DNA of 64,000 nt from Nocardia macrotermitis (lineage in GTDB: Bacteria > Actinomycetota > Actinomycetes > Mycobacteriales > Mycobacteriaceae), in NCBI RefSeq assembly GCF_009604405.1, contig NZ_WEGK01000026.1, forward strand, positions 1 to 64,000, written 5' to 3'. The position numbers and the translations under genes are program-made. How positions within the stretch are numbered: the stretch's first letter is position 1; each line of letters opens with the position of its first letter. Shown piece after piece: positions 63,736 to 64,000 of this stretch. The notes beneath the pieces are model-generated. The model saw nothing but the letters and a program-made list of their open reading frames with translations, was not told the origin of the DNA and made no database searches.

Positions 63736-63862
63736 GGCACCGAAAGTGCCCCCGGCCGAGCCGCCTACCCCCCTGGGCCGCTCGGCCCCGGGTCCAGCCG
63801 CCTACCCCCCTGGGCCGCTGAGACCCCGGGCGGCGGAGACATCCCCCTGCTCTCCGCCGCCC
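63736..63862 (+). ncRNA. 6C RNA
   Basis: Two adjacent stem-loops each present six C residues. In the first, GGCCGAGC (63754-63761) pairs with GCTCGGCC (63780-63787), with CCCCCC at 63768-63773. In the second, GGGTC-CAGC (63790-63798) pairs with GCTG-A-GACCC (63817-63826), with CCCCCC at 63805-63810. The 18-base loop CGCCTACCCCCCTGGGCC is identical while the stems differ but stay paired. This is the hallmark of actinobacterial 6C RNA, a trans-acting small RNA. A GGCAC/GTGCC hairpin starts at 63736. TACAGT at 63723-63728 is a candidate -10. The 5' end is inferred. Confidence 0.88.
63828..63862 (+). terminator. Terminator of the 6C RNA
   Basis: GGGCGGCGGAGA (63828-63839) and TCTCCGCCGCCC (63851-63862) form a perfect 12-bp stem, followed by CTCCCAACTTCTCG. 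It ends the small RNA. Nothing is supported from 63877 to 64000. Confidence 0.85.
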
Positions 63863-64000
63863 CTCCCAACTTCTCGTATCCCGCCGGATTCGGTTGGTAC
63901 GTCCGGCTTTTCGAAACACCCCGCCCGGACCTCCCGACGCACTGCCGGTGCCGGGACAGGTCCCATCATTTACGCTCGCCCGGTGAGCGACCACCATCAC

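Noticed and set aside
61803..63740. 645-codon minus-strand frame opposite aspC and the repeats
   Set aside because: It runs antisense to aspC, which has clear PLP motifs; the translation has the His/Arg/Gln-rich look of a shadow frame.
63983..64000. GTG at 63983 opening a frame to the window end
   Set aside because: Only six codons are visible, too few to support a gene call.

Overview
The window is chromosomal DNA of a high-GC actinomycete, most likely a Nocardia or a close relative in the Mycobacteriales. From memory of the Mycobacterium tuberculosis map, its blocks match Rv0337c-Rv0343 (aspC, etfD, iniR, iniBAC), Rv0350-Rv0353 (dnaK-grpE-dnaJ-hspR), Rv0363c-Rv0365c (fba, DedA, GH76) and Rv0380c-Rv0385 (TrmH, pyrE, an Rv0383c-like membrane protein, clpB, flavohemoglobin). 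Spacers, accessory genes and repeats differ from that map. Most starts were chosen from ribosome-binding sites and family lengths; many are GTG.

Layout. 1-5.4 kb: a helix-turn-helix/DUF397 pair with a divergent winged-helix gene, secreted proteins and an EmbR-like regulator. 5.4-6.0 kb: 70-bp tandem repeats. 6-14.8 kb: fba, two DedA proteins, a GH76 protein, TrmH, a YhhN-family protein, a KAS III-like synthase, pyrE and an SDR. 14.8-22.1 kb: membrane proteins, clpB with an HspR (HAIR) operator, a divergent flavohemoglobin and a globin-less reductase paralogue. 22.1-26.6 kb: mazEF-like toxin-antitoxin, an ABC exporter with an ArsR-like regulator, and a second flavohemoglobin-like protein. 27.4-31.7 kb: the dnaK-grpE-dnaJ-hspR operon with two HAIR boxes. 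31.9-37 kb: an ECF-type sigma factor, a haloalkane dehalogenase with a CRP-like site upstream, two DUF1707 proteins and an alcohol dehydrogenase.

37-49.5 kb holds the most distinctive locus. An iniBAC operon (two dynamin-like GTPases plus a 990-residue repetitive IniB) faces a plus-strand cluster in which the MalT/LuxR-type regulator IniR lies between two membrane-anchored, degenerate Hsp70/actin-fold proteins. 49.6-55.4 kb: two secreted serine proteases, an NRDE protein and two secreted glycine-rich paralogues. 55.9-63.6 kb: etfD with a long repeat tail, a decayed SLOG-like pseudogene, an XRE regulator and aspC. The right edge carries a 6C RNA.

The strongest candidate for something undescribed is a repeated element of about 120 bp (62109-62226, 62231-62350, and inverted at 17036-17157). 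Its copies differ by compensatory base changes that keep two stems paired, and each arrangement points its purine-rich, Shine-Dalgarno-like tail at the start of a gene. This looks like a mobile structured RNA leader.
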